In this document: piece by piece, positions 1-8,295 of the stretch
Layout: the number at the start of each line of letters is the position of its first letter
Position numbering within the stretch: position 1 is the first letter of the stretch
From: Bermanella sp036960565
Lineage (GTDB): Bacteria > Pseudomonadota > Gammaproteobacteria > Pseudomonadales > Oceanobacteraceae
Reading direction: 5' to 3'
DNA length: 64,000 nt
Assembly: GCA_036960565.1 (NCBI GenBank)
Contig: JBALXQ010000007.1
Coordinates: 62,001-126,000, forward strand
The notes under the pieces: model-generated
Database searches by the model: none
Seen by the model: only the letters and a program-made list of their open reading frames with translations
Told to the model about the DNA's origin: nothing
Made by a program: the position numbers and the translations under genes

Positions 1-367
1 ATTTGCTACAAATAAATATAAAAGTACAGTTTGGCTATCAAATGAAGCAAGCCAAGTACTTCTAATTAATTTGGCTTAGAACTAAAAGAACGGTTTAAAA
101 TCGATTTGTATGTTTTTCATACTGAAGATGTCCCTTTTCTTTGGCGTTGACCGTCTAAAACCCATAAATGGTTGACTTTTACCGTGATATTGACGATTGT
201 TCGCCAACCAAATTCAAACGGGCGTATGAATTCGGTTCGTTGGGTATTTCTTGTCCAGATGCCCGTCAGTGCAGATTAGCGACATTTCCTCTTAAACTTC
301 GGTTTATTTTGGGGTGTTAGTGAAACTGCGTTTACTCAAGCTAATTAAATAGCGTGGAGATTTGTTG
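1..367. other. Non-coding region upstream of fadB
   Basis: There is no open reading frame of useful length on either strand. The stretch is the leader of fadBA. The only clear structure is an inverted repeat at 211-232, listed separately. GGAG at 356-359 is the ribosome binding site for the ATG at 368. I see no convincing -35/-10 pair. Confidence 0.6.
211..232. promoter_or_regulatory. PsrA-like operator upstream of fadBA
   Basis: The sequence holds TTCAAAC, a GGGC spacer, then GTATGAA, flanked by AA and TT, giving 9-base arms with one mismatch. The published PsrA site is (G/C)AAAC-N2-4-GTTTG(G/C). The core here, CAAAC-N4-GTATG, matches all but one position. PsrA is a TetR-type repressor released by long-chain fatty acids that controls fadBA in Pseudomonas. 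The position about 140 bases before the fadB start fits an operator. The assignment is inference, and no psrA gene lies in the window. Confidence 0.5.
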
Positions 368-2515
368 ATGATTTACGAAGGTAAAGCCATCACGGTTAAG
401 CTACTCGAAGACGGCATCGCCGAACTAAACTTCGATCTACAAGGCGAATCCGTAAATAAATTTAATCGTGTTACTTTAGAAGATTTGAACGCTGCCGTTC
501 AATCATTAAAAGCTAACAACGAAGTTAAAGGTCTTTTAGTTACTTCTGCTAAAGACTGTTTCATCGTAGGTGCCGACATTACTGAGTTCGGCGCGATGTT
601 TGAAGCCGACGAAGAAACAATTGCTGCCGGTATTGCTGAATCTAACGGCGTTTTCAATGCAATTGAAGATCTACCTTATCCAACTGTTACTGCCATTAAC
701 GGCATTGCATTGGGCGGTGGTTTTGAAATGTGTCTTGCGACTGATTTTCGTATCATGTCTGAGAAAGCCAAAGTTGGCCTTCCAGAAGTTAAACTAGGCT
801 TGATTCCTGGTTTTGGTGGTACTGTTCGTCTTCCTCGTGTTATCGGTGCCGATAACGCAATCGAGTGGATCTGCATGGGCGCTGAGCACAAAGCAGCTAA
901 AGCACTTAAATTTGGTGCTGTTAATGCTGTTGTTGCTGCTGACGTTCTTAAAGTCGAAGCCATTAAAATGGTTAAGGCTGCTATTGCTGGCGATCTTAAT
1001 TGGGAAGCTGCGCGTACTGAAAAGACAAGCAAGCTAAACTTGGAAATGATGGAAGTTATGATGACTTTCGAAACTGCCAAGGGATTCGTTGCTGGTCAGA
1101 CTAAAGGTCAGTACCCAGCTCCAATCGTAGCCATTAAAGCTATGCACAAGTCTGCTAGCCTAGGCCGTGATAAAGCTTTGCTTAACGAAGCGAAAGGTTT
1201 TGCTAAACTTGCAAAAACGACTGTTTCTCAAGCACTTGTTGGTTTGTTCAATAACGATCAGTTGTTGAAGAAAAAAGCAAAAGAATATGATGCTATCGCT
1301 AAACCTACTAAGCAAGCTGCTGTTCTAGGTGCTGGTATCATGGGTGGTGGTATTGCTTATATCTCTGCTCTTAAAGGCACACCTATCCTAATGAAGGATA
1401 TTGCTGAAGCCGGTATCGAACTAGGTTTGAGTGAAGCCAATAAGCTTCTTTCTCGTCGTGTTGACAAGAAACGCATGAAGCCTTTGGCCATGGGTGAAGC
1501 TCTTAACCGTATTCGTCCAACTTTATCTTACGCTGAGTTTGGCGACGTAGATGTTGTGGTTGAAGCGGTTGTTGAAAACCCTAAAGTTAAAGCGATGGTT
1601 TTGGCTGAAGTAGAAACTCATGTGAAAGAAACAGCGGTAATCGCTTCTAACACATCTACTATTTCTATCGACCTTCTAGCGCAAAGTGTTAAGCGTCCTG
1701 AAAACTTCTTGGGCATGCACTTCTTTAACCCTGTGCACATGATGCCTTTGGTTGAAATCATTCGTGGTGCTAAAACATCTGAAGAAACAGTGGCCACTAC
1801 TGTTGCTTACGCGAAGAAAATGGGTAAAACCCCAGTTGTTGTTAACGACTGTCCTGGTTTCCTAGTTAACCGCGTATTGTTCCCTTACTTCGGCGGTTTC
1901 GCTGGTCTTCTTCATGACGGAGCTGATTTCCGTAAAGTCGATAAAGTAATGGAGAAATTCGGTTTCCCAATGGGTCCTGCATACTTGCTTGACGTTGTTG
2001 GTATCGATACTGGTGAGCATGCTAACGCAGTAATGGCTGAAGGTTTCCCTGATCGCATGGGTTCTGACGTTAAAACAGCTATGAACGTTTTATTCGAAAA
2101 CGAATACTACGGCCAGAAGAACAAGAAAGGTTTCTACACTTACGTTGAAGACAAGAAAGGCAAGCCGAAGAAAGTTTTCGATGAGTCTGTACTTGAATTG
2201 CTAGCACCAGTATTGGGCGAAGCAAAAGACTTTGATGACGAAGAAATTATTGCTCGCTGCATGATTCCAATGTGTAACGAAATCATTCGTTGTCTTGAAG
2301 AAGGCATCGTAGATACTGCTGCTGAAGCTGATATGGCTATGGTATTTGGTGTTGGTTTCCCTCCATTCCGTGGTGGTCCACTGCGTTACGTTGATACAAT
2401 TGGTCTAGCCAAATTCGTTGAACTTGCTGACAAGTACAAAGATCTTAGCCCTCTATACTGCGTAACTGACAAGATGCGTGAAATGGCAGCTAACGGTCAC
2501 AAGTACCACGGCTAA
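368..2515 (+). CDS. fadB: Fatty acid oxidation complex alpha subunit (enoyl-CoA hydratase / 3-hydroxyacyl-CoA dehydrogenase)
   Basis: This multifunctional alpha subunit of the aerobic beta-oxidation complex carries enoyl-CoA hydratase/isomerase activity at the N-terminus and NAD-dependent 3-hydroxyacyl-CoA dehydrogenase at the C-terminus. It works with the FadA thiolase in the cytoplasm. The crotonase oxyanion segment LGGGFEM and PEVKLGLIPGFGG hold the two hydratase glutamates, near residues 120 and 140. The NAD-binding loop AVLGAGIMGGG is near residue 320, and the dehydrogenase His lies in GMHFFNPVHMMPLVE. ATG at 368 was chosen over the in-frame TTG at 362 because GGAG (356-359) is correctly spaced and the protein then begins MIYEGKAIT as in Pseudomonas FadB. 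The 715-residue length is usual. It is the first gene of fadBA. Confidence 0.97.
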   Translation: MIYEGKAITVKLLEDGIAELNFDLQGESVNKFNRVTLEDLNAAVQSLKANNEVKGLLVTSAKDCFIVGADITEFGAMFEADEETIAAGIAESNGVFNAIEDLPYPTVTAINGIALGGGFEMCLATDFRIMSEKAKVGLPEVKLGLIPGFGGTVRLPRVIGADNAIEWICMGAEHKAAKALKFGAVNAVVAADVLKVEAIKMVKAAIAGDLNWEAARTEKTSKLNLEMMEVMMTFETAKGFVAGQTKGQYPAPIVAIKAMHKSASLGRDKALLNEAKGFAKLAKTTVSQALVGLFNNDQLLKKKAKEYDAIAKPTKQAAVLGAGIMGGGIAYISALKGTPILMKDIAEAGIELGLSEANKLLSRRVDKKRMKPLAMGEALNRIRPTLSYAEFGDVDVVVEAVVENPKVKAMVLAEVETHVKETAVIASNTSTISIDLLAQSVKRPENFLGMHFFNPVHMMPLVEIIRGAKTSEETVATTVAYAKKMGKTPVVVNDCPGFLVNRVLFPYFGGFAGLLHDGADFRKVDKVMEKFGFPMGPAYLLDVVGIDTGEHANAVMAEGFPDRMGSDVKTAMNVLFENEYYGQKNKKGFYTYVEDKKGKPKKVFDESVLELLAPVLGEAKDFDDEEIIARCMIPMCNEIIRCLEEGIVDTAAEADMAMVFGVGFPPFRGGPLRYVDTIGLAKFVELADKYKDLSPLYCVTDKMREMAANGHKYHG

Positions 2516-2539
2516 TTGAACGAGACTAGGAGAATACAT

Positions 2540-3657
2540 ATGAGCTACGAAGATAATGATGTAGTTGTAATTGATGCGGTACGTTCGCCAATGGGTCGTT
2601 CTAAGAACGGCGTATTCCGTAACGTTCGTGCTGAAGACATCTCTGCAAACCTGATTAACGCGTTGTTTGAGCGTAATCCAAAAGCAAACGCCAAAGACGT
2701 TGAAGACGTAATTTGGGGTTGTGTAAACCAAACTTTAGAACAGGGTTTTAACGTTGCTCGTCAAATTTCTTTGATGACAGCTATCCCTAAAGAAGCGGCT
2801 GCACAAACTGTTAACCGTCTATGTGGTTCTGCAATGTCTGCTATCCACACTGCGGCACAAGCTATCCAAACTGGTAACGGTGATGTATTCGTTGTTGGTG
2901 GTGTTGAGCACATGGGTCACGTGAATATGCAGCATGGTTTCGACCATAACCCTGCGTCTTCTAAGCACTCTGCAAAAGCTTCTAACATGATGGGTTTGAC
3001 TGCTGAAATGCTGGGTAAAATGCACGGCATAACTCGCGCCCAACAAGATGCGTTCGCTGAACGTTCTCATCGTCTAGCGCAGAAAGCGACTGACGAAGGC
3101 GATTTCGCTAACGAAATCGTATCTATGTACGGTCATGATGCAGCTGGTAATCAGATTTTGGTTACTCAGGATGAAACTATTCGCCCTGAAACAACTGTAG
3201 AGAGCCTTTCTAAGCTACGTCCAGCATTCGATCCTGTATCGGGTACTGTTACTGCTGCAACTTCTTCACAGATCACCGACGGTGCTGCTGCGATGTTGTT
3301 AATGAGCGGTAAGAAAGCTAAAGAATTGGGTCTTAAGCCTCGTGCACGTATCAAAGCGATGGCGGTTGCCGGTTGCGATGCTGCAATCATGGGTTACGGT
3401 CCTGTTCCTGCTACTAAGAAAGCACTTAAGCGTGCTGGCTACGGCAGCAGACATCGATTTCTGGGAATTGAACGAAGCATTCGCTGCTCAGTCNNNNNNN
3501 NNNTGCCATTGCTCTTGGTCACCCACTAGGTTGTTCTGGTGCTCGTATCTCTACTACGTTAATTAACGTACTAGAACAGAAAGATGCTAAATTTGGCGTA
3601 TCTACCATGTGTATCGGTATGGGCCAAGGAATCGCGACCGTATGGGAGCGTCTATAA
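2540..3657 (+). CDS. fadA: Acetyl-CoA C-acyltransferase, FadA thiolase (interrupted by frameshift and assembly gap)
   Basis: This is the beta subunit of the fatty acid oxidation complex, which cleaves 3-ketoacyl-CoA with CoA. AGGAG at 2528-2532 precedes ATG 2540. The nucleophile Cys is near residue 95 in NRLCGSAMS, and the C-terminal catalytic His and Cys are in IALGHPLGCSGAR. The reading frame is not continuous. Around 3440-3444 it shifts, after which DIDFWELNEAFAAQ reads in the next frame up to 3491. Ten N follow at 3494-3503, and the last part reads in the third frame to TAA at 3655-3657. Compared with the family (about 391 residues), roughly 65-70 bases are missing at the N run. The likeliest cause is assembly or sequencing error rather than a real pseudogene. 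Confidence 0.93.
3494..3503. other. Assembly gap (10 N) inside fadA
   Basis: Ten ambiguous bases stand for an unresolved gap. The frames on both sides do not agree through 10 bases, so the number is a placeholder. FadA family proteins have about 23 residues between the FAAQ and AIALGHP segments that flank the gap, so about 65-70 true bases are absent. Confidence 0.95.
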
Positions 3658-3714
3658 ATCTTAATGATTTATAGAGCTAAATAAATCTGGTATTTTTATA
3701 CTGGCTTGTTTTAG

Positions 3715-3746
3715 TTAAAAAAGCCGAGTTTAACTCGGCTTTTTTG
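3715..3746 (+). terminator. Rho-independent terminator of fadBA
   Basis: The stem AAGCCGAG / CTCGGCTT (3721-3728 and 3734-3741) with a 5-base TTTAA loop is followed by a T run and preceded by an A run. It lies 60 bases after the fadA stop. Confidence 0.9.
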
Positions 3747-3800
3747 TGTCTGGAGTAAAACTTTTTGATCGTTATGTTTAAGTGGGACTAGGAGAGGGGT

Positions 3801-4019
3801 ATGGAGTTAATTAAGGCGGGTATTTACAAACATTACAAAGGGGCTCTATATCGGGTTAGCGGCTGTGCGCGCCACAGCGAGACAGAGGAATGGTTGGTTT
3901 GTTATCAGGCTTTGTACGGCGAGTATGGTTACTGGGTGCGTCCTATGAGTATGTTTAGCGAGAGTGTGACGGTTGATGGTAAAGAACTAGAAAGATTTTC
4001 GCTTATCAAGGCTGATTAG
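3801..4019 (+). CDS. DUF1653 family protein
   Basis: This 72-residue protein matches the DUF1653 pattern: YKHYKG near the N-terminus, then ARHSETEE, YQALYGEYGYWVRP and MF-E-V. No biochemical role is established for the family. AGGAG just before the ATG gives a good start. It sits between fadA and topA, where Pseudomonas also carries small genes of this kind as I remember. It has its own short leader after the fadBA terminator, so it is probably transcribed separately. It is convergent with the next gene, with only 6 bases between the stops. Confidence 0.85.
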   Translation: MELIKAGIYKHYKGALYRVSGCARHSETEEWLVCYQALYGEYGYWVRPMSMFSESVTVDGKELERFSLIKAD

Positions 4020-4025
4020 TCGGCT

Positions 4026-4793
4026 TCAGAATTTCTTTTTGTTGCCGGTCATGACATCTAGATCGCGAGGGATGCCGTGAACATCAGTCGCTTCTTTGTC
4101 TTTTTCAGATTTCAAATCTCGGCTCAGCTGGTCTTCAACCGCGTTGCCAAAAAGGCGTTGGGTTTTATTGCTAATGCTTCTCACCAGTTCATTTTTGCCG
4201 TCAAACGTCAAATCAGATTCAATTAGCAGTTTTTTAGCAAATTTATAGTGATTGGTGGCAACCGCTGGGTTTTCCTTTTCTCCAGCTGCGTCTCCTAGTC
4301 GTATATAAGCTTCTACTTCTAAATCGAGAAGGCGGCGACGTAAGGCGTTACGCATAGCATTGCATGCCTTTCCTGTTAGTAGGTTAAGCTTATTGGCCGA
4401 TCTTAGTAACTTGCTGGTACGTGCGCAGGAGCGTTTAGCGAGATTGATTTCCATGTCACTTTTAAGTTCAATTTTAACTGTGCTGGGGTTATGTGAAGTC
4501 TTAAAATTATCAGCCTTATCACATAGGTCTTGAGTATCATCGGCGTTGATTAGCTCATCTCTGCGGCGTAACTGATATTTATAAAAGTCCATTAGCGTAT
4601 CCAGAATCTCAGGTGCATCAATAATGGTGCTGATGTTTTCAGCAGCGTCCCATATGTCATCAGCCCTGAGCAAAATGCGTTTGGCCTGGGATTTTATTTC
4701 CCTTTTTTGCTTCTCTTTTTGACTCACACGTTGGGCGAATATTAATGCCCCTAATGCTGCCAAAACGATAATAATTATTAGAATATAGCTCAT
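4026..4793 (-). CDS. Membrane-anchored hypothetical protein
   Basis: I do not recognise a named family. From ATG 4793 the protein is 255 residues and begins with one hydrophobic segment (about residues 3-20, rich in I, L and A), followed by a long charged, mostly helical cytoplasmic part with many K, R, E and D. It could be a single-pass inner-membrane protein with a coiled or TPR-like helical domain. A GTG at 4811 would add six residues; neither start has a strong ribosome binding site. The position between DUF1653 and topA resembles an uncharacterised gene next to topA in Pseudomonas (memory, not checked). It diverges from topA. Confidence 0.7.
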   Translation of the reverse strand: MSYILIIIIVLAALGALIFAQRVSQKEKQKREIKSQAKRILLRADDIWDAAENISTIIDAPEILDTLMDFYKYQLRRRDELINADDTQDLCDKADNFKTSHNPSTVKIELKSDMEINLAKRSCARTSKLLRSANKLNLLTGKACNAMRNALRRRLLDLEVEAYIRLGDAAGEKENPAVATNHYKFAKKLLIESDLTFDGKNELVRSISNKTQRLFGNAVEDQLSRDLKSEKDKEATDVHGIPRDLDVMTGNKKKF

Positions 4794-4916
4794 AAAATTT
4801 GCACAATTCACTTTTAACCACTAAATCTTGTTTAAAGTGTAGCACTGTATTTTGTGCTCAAAGTGTTTAAAAAACAGACATTTGTGTCTTTGCTTTGCAA
4901 ATTATTGGGTTTTTAC

Positions 4917-4945
4917 TTGACCGATTAAAATTCGCACCTTATATA
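4917..4945 (+). promoter_or_regulatory. Candidate sigma-70 promoter of topA
   Basis: TTGACC (4917-4922), a 17-base spacer and TATATA (4940-4945) lie about 45 bases before the topA start. Both hexamers are one to two bases from consensus. Confidence 0.55.
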
Positions 4946-4988
4946 TGTGCCAATTAATCTTGAGCGAACCTAAGGAACTGTTGGGTAT

Positions 4989-7745
4989 ATGGGAAAGTCG
5001 CTTGTAATTGTCGAGTCACCGGCAAAAGCTAAAACAATTAACAAATATTTGGGAGATGACTTCATTGTTAAGTCATCTGTGGGCCATGTGCGTGATTTGC
5101 CAACCGGAGCAAACCGTAAGCCTGTGGACACCAAAGAGCGTGCCAGACAAGCCGCTATCACTCGCAAGCTTGCTCCTGAAGATAAAATTCTTCATAAAAG
5201 GAAGAAAGATAAAATCAAGCTTATCGACAAGATGGGGGTTGATCCGGAAAATGGTTGGGAGGCTCAATACGAAGTCTTACCGGGCAAAGAGAAAGTCGTT
5301 AATGAGTTAAGGAAATTAGCCCAAGACGCCGATACTATCTATCTCGCGACCGATTTGGATAGAGAGGGGGAAGCCATTGCATGGCACCTCAAGGAAATTA
5401 TTGGCGATACTGGCGCAGTTTATAAGCGGGTGGTATTTAACGAAATCACTAAATCGGCCATTAAAGAAGCTTTCGAAACACCTGGTGAGCTCGATCAGGC
5501 CCGTGTTGATGCGCAGCAAGCTCGTCGATTCTTAGATCGTGTTGTTGGTTTTATGGTTTCGCCCTTACTGTGGGCTAAAGTTGCCCGTGGATTGTCGGCT
5601 GGTAGGGTGCAGTCAGTGGCTGTGCGTTTGGTAGTGGATAGAGAAGCCGAAATTAGGGCCTTCATACCAGAGGAATTCTGGGAGACGTTCAGTCACTTGG
5701 TTTCTGCTGATGGTGAGGCAATTCGCTTTCAGGTTGTTAAACAGGCGGGTAAAGAATACAAACCTGTCAATGAAGAGCAGGCCATGGCCGCTGTTAAGAT
5801 ATTGCAGGGTCAGCCTTATAGTATTTCTAAGCGTGAAGATAAACCGACTCGTTCACGTCCAGCTGCGCCGTTTATTACATCTACTTTGCAGCAAGCAGCC
5901 AGTACTCGTTTAGGTTTTGGTGTTAAGAAAACCATGATGATGGCGCAGCGCCTCTATGAGGGTGGTTACATCACGTATATGCGTACCGATTCTACGAATC
6001 TTAGTAAGGATGCGGTCGCTTCAGCCAGAGAGTTTATTCAAGATATCTATGGCGAGAAATACCTTCCATCAGAACCTAGGGTTTATAGTAGCAAGGAAGG
6101 TGCCCAGGAGGCTCACGAAGCCATTCGTCCTTCGGATGTACGTACAACTTCAGGTGAGCTTAAATCAATGGATGCAGACGCTCATAAGCTCTATGAGTTG
6201 ATTCGTCAGAGATTCATGGCGTGTCAAATGACAGACGCGGAATTTACCAGTAGTACTTTGTTTGCGGCTTGCAGTGACTTTGAGTTAAGAGCCAAGGGTC
6301 GAGTCATACGTTTCGATGGTCACTTGCGAGCCATGAAGGCTCAAGCCAAAAATGAAGATGATTACCTGCTTCCTGATTTAAAAACAGGAGATGGGCTGAA
6401 TTTAGACAGCGTTGAACCCAAGCAACACTTTACCAAGCCAACGGCTCGTTTTAACGAAGCTAGTCTTGTGCGGGAATTGGAAAAGCGTGGCATTGGCCGC
6501 CCTTCAACCTATGCAGCTATTATTTCAACCATTCAAGACCGAGGTTATGCGCGCCTTGAAGGGAAGCGCTTTTACGCCGAAAAAATGGGTGAGATTGTTA
6601 CCAGTCGCCTCACTGAAAACTTCACTGACCTTATGGATTATGGCTTTACGGCCAGCATGGAAGAGCAGCTAGATGGTATTGCTGGCGGTGAGATGAAGTG
6701 GAAAGAGGTCTTGGATAACTTCTATAACGATTTTACCAGTGATCTTGAAAAGGCCAGTAGTGAAGAAGACGGTATGCGTCTGAATCCAGCCGTCAAGACG
6801 GATATAGAGTGTCCAGACTGTGCTCGTCATATGCAGATACGCACCGGTACCACGGGTGTGTTTCTAGGCTGCGAAGGCTATGCATTGCCTCCGAAAGAGC
6901 GTTGCAGTAAAACCATGAACCTTACTCCAGGTGATGAGGCGATAGGGGCTGATGAAGATGATGAGGCAGAAAGCCTTCGTCTTCGTAAAAAACGCCGCTG
7001 TGGTCTGTGCAATAGCGCTATGGAAAGCTATTTGCTTGATGAGTCTAGAAAACTGCATATATGCGGTAATAATCCAGACTGTGTAGGGTTTGAAGTTGAG
7101 GAAGGTGAGTTTGTCATCAAGGGTTACGATGGACCATCCCTTGAATGTGATAAGTGCGGCGATGAAATGCAGCTTAAAAATGGCCGGTTTGGTAAGTATT
7201 TTGGCTGCATGGCGGAGGAGTGTAAGAATACTCGTAAGCTTCTGCGTAGTGGTCAGCCAGCGCCTCCAAAAATGGATCCAGTCCCTTGCCCAGAGCTGCA
7301 GTGTATCAAGGTAGACGATACCTATATCTTGCGTGATGGAGCGGCGGGACTGTTTTTAGCAGCCAGTCAATTTCCTAAAAATCGAGAAACACGAGCACCA
7401 AAAGTGTTTGAGATGATTCCGCATAAAGAGGAATTGCCAGAGAAGTACCATTTCCTAATGGATGCGCCTACAGAAGATGCGAATGGCAATAAGTCCATGG
7501 TGCGCTTCAGTCGTAAAACCCAGGAATTGTATGTTTCTACAGACAATGAAGAGGGTAAAGCCAGTGGTTGGACGGCTTATTTTGAAGGCGGTAAATGGGT
7601 AGCGAGCGAAAAAGCTAAACGTGCTCCGGCTAAAAAGACAAGTGCGAAAAAAACCACAGCCAAGAAAACCACAGCGAAGAAAACGTCTGCTAAAAAGAGC
7701 AGTGCTAAGAAAACCAACGCTAAAAAGGCAGCCGAAAAAGAGTAG
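4989..7745 (+). CDS. topA: DNA topoisomerase I (type IA)
   Basis: It relaxes negative supercoils through a transient 5'-phosphotyrosine. The Toprim domain opens with LVIVESPAKAKTINKYLG and has the acidic DLDREGEAIAWHL motif. The catalytic Tyr is about residue 330 in GGYITYMRTDST. Three four-cysteine zinc ribbons follow (CPDC...C, CGLC...C, CDKC...C), then further C-terminal domains. The 918 residues exceed the usual 865-870 because the protein ends in a tail of about 40 residues made of repeated AKKT/AKKS units, like histone H1-type or AlgP-type tails. AAGGA at 4972-4976 is a somewhat distant ribosome binding site. The gene is monocistronic, with its own promoter and terminator. Confidence 0.97.
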   Translation: MGKSLVIVESPAKAKTINKYLGDDFIVKSSVGHVRDLPTGANRKPVDTKERARQAAITRKLAPEDKILHKRKKDKIKLIDKMGVDPENGWEAQYEVLPGKEKVVNELRKLAQDADTIYLATDLDREGEAIAWHLKEIIGDTGAVYKRVVFNEITKSAIKEAFETPGELDQARVDAQQARRFLDRVVGFMVSPLLWAKVARGLSAGRVQSVAVRLVVDREAEIRAFIPEEFWETFSHLVSADGEAIRFQVVKQAGKEYKPVNEEQAMAAVKILQGQPYSISKREDKPTRSRPAAPFITSTLQQAASTRLGFGVKKTMMMAQRLYEGGYITYMRTDSTNLSKDAVASAREFIQDIYGEKYLPSEPRVYSSKEGAQEAHEAIRPSDVRTTSGELKSMDADAHKLYELIRQRFMACQMTDAEFTSSTLFAACSDFELRAKGRVIRFDGHLRAMKAQAKNEDDYLLPDLKTGDGLNLDSVEPKQHFTKPTARFNEASLVRELEKRGIGRPSTYAAIISTIQDRGYARLEGKRFYAEKMGEIVTSRLTENFTDLMDYGFTASMEEQLDGIAGGEMKWKEVLDNFYNDFTSDLEKASSEEDGMRLNPAVKTDIECPDCARHMQIRTGTTGVFLGCEGYALPPKERCSKTMNLTPGDEAIGADEDDEAESLRLRKKRRCGLCNSAMESYLLDESRKLHICGNNPDCVGFEVEEGEFVIKGYDGPSLECDKCGDEMQLKNGRFGKYFGCMAEECKNTRKLLRSGQPAPPKMDPVPCPELQCIKVDDTYILRDGAAGLFLAASQFPKNRETRAPKVFEMIPHKEELPEKYHFLMDAPTEDANGNKSMVRFSRKTQELYVSTDNEEGKASGWTAYFEGGKWVASEKAKRAPAKKTSAKKTTAKKTTAKKTSAKKSSAKKTNAKKAAEKE

Positions 7746-7766
7746 CGGTTAGCTTTTATAGTATTT

Positions 7767-7802
7767 AAAAAGCCCAAGTAAGGTAACTTACTTGGGCTTT
7801 TT
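7767..7802 (+). terminator. Rho-independent terminator of topA
   Basis: A perfect 16-base stem (7767-7782 with 7787-7802) closes a GTAA loop. The top of the stem is GC-rich, and the outer part is an A run on the left and a T run on the right, so it could act in both directions. Confidence 0.93.
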
Positions 7803-7912
7803 AATGTTTGAAATATATTGTTTTTATTCTGGTTAAAGAGCTCCTAGCTTGCCTTCGTTAAAAATCAGTGGTAATTTCGCGACGAATAACTATCAAAGAT
7901 ACAAGCTTTAAA

Positions 7913-8200
7913 ATGAAAGTCTCTCTTCGTACAGTGATGTTTCTCTGTACCTTACTGCTTGGAATGCAGTTGGGGGCGCTTGTTCATGCCAGTGAGCATA
8001 TTCAAGATATTGATCATGTGGCCTGTCAATTATGTTCTCATTTAGACCGTTTTGATGAGTCAGCGCCATCGGCATCACAGATTTTAGATAAAGTAAAAAC
8101 AGTGTTTATTCTTGGGGTGTCTCCTCAAGCTCATTTGGTTCCAGCTGGAGCCATTTTTTACAAGCGCAGTCGCGCACCGCCCGCTCTTAATATTTCCTAA
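7913..8200 (+). CDS. Small periplasmic metal-binding protein of the metal-uptake cluster
   Basis: From ATG 7913 this is a 95-residue protein with a clear signal peptide (two basic residues, then a leucine-rich core ending LVHA). The mature start carries H-x6-H-x2-CQLC-x-H, a cluster of His and a CxxC that looks like a metal site. Short proteins of this kind next to zinc ABC genes are often called zinc chaperones. The reading frame extends upstream to 7868, but the extra residues precede the signal peptide and are unlikely to be real. It is the first of four co-directional genes (chaperone-like, outer-membrane barrel, binding protein, permease). The function is inferred from context. Confidence 0.7.
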   Translation: MKVSLRTVMFLCTLLLGMQLGALVHASEHIQDIDHVACQLCSHLDRFDESAPSASQILDKVKTVFILGVSPQAHLVPAGAIFYKRSRAPPALNIS

Positions 8201-8212
8201 GTTAAATAATTG

Positions 8213-8229
8213 GTCAGGGTTTACCTGAC
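8213..8229. repeat. Inverted repeat in the leader of the barrel gene
   Basis: GTCAGG and CCTGAC flank a 5-base GTTTA loop between the small metal-binding protein gene and the barrel gene. No T run follows, so it is not a standard terminator. It could be an RNA processing or stabilising hairpin, or nothing. Confidence 0.35.
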
Positions 8230-8295
8230 TTATCTCTATGTTGCGTGAGCAAGCAATGATCTTTTCTGGCCTGCGCGTATGTAATTGGAAATATT

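Noticed and set aside
1..367. Sigma-70 promoter for fadBA
   Set aside because: Several TTGAC sequences occur (147-152, 172-177, 190-195), but none has an acceptable -10 at 16-18 bases.
676..1080. Long antisense frame inside fadB
   Set aside because: It is a codon-bias shadow of fadB, with a low-complexity A/T/S-rich translation and no ribosome binding site.
7577..7777. Antisense frame opposite the topA tail rich in F, L, A and V
   Set aside because: It is the reverse translation of the AKKT repeats and mimics a membrane protein; no start signal is present.
7803..7912. Possible Zur box upstream of the metal cluster (AT-rich stretches near 7809-7828 and 7871-7890)
   Set aside because: Neither stretch is a good dyad and neither matches the GTTATA-N2-ATAAC core of the gammaproteobacterial Zur site closely enough.
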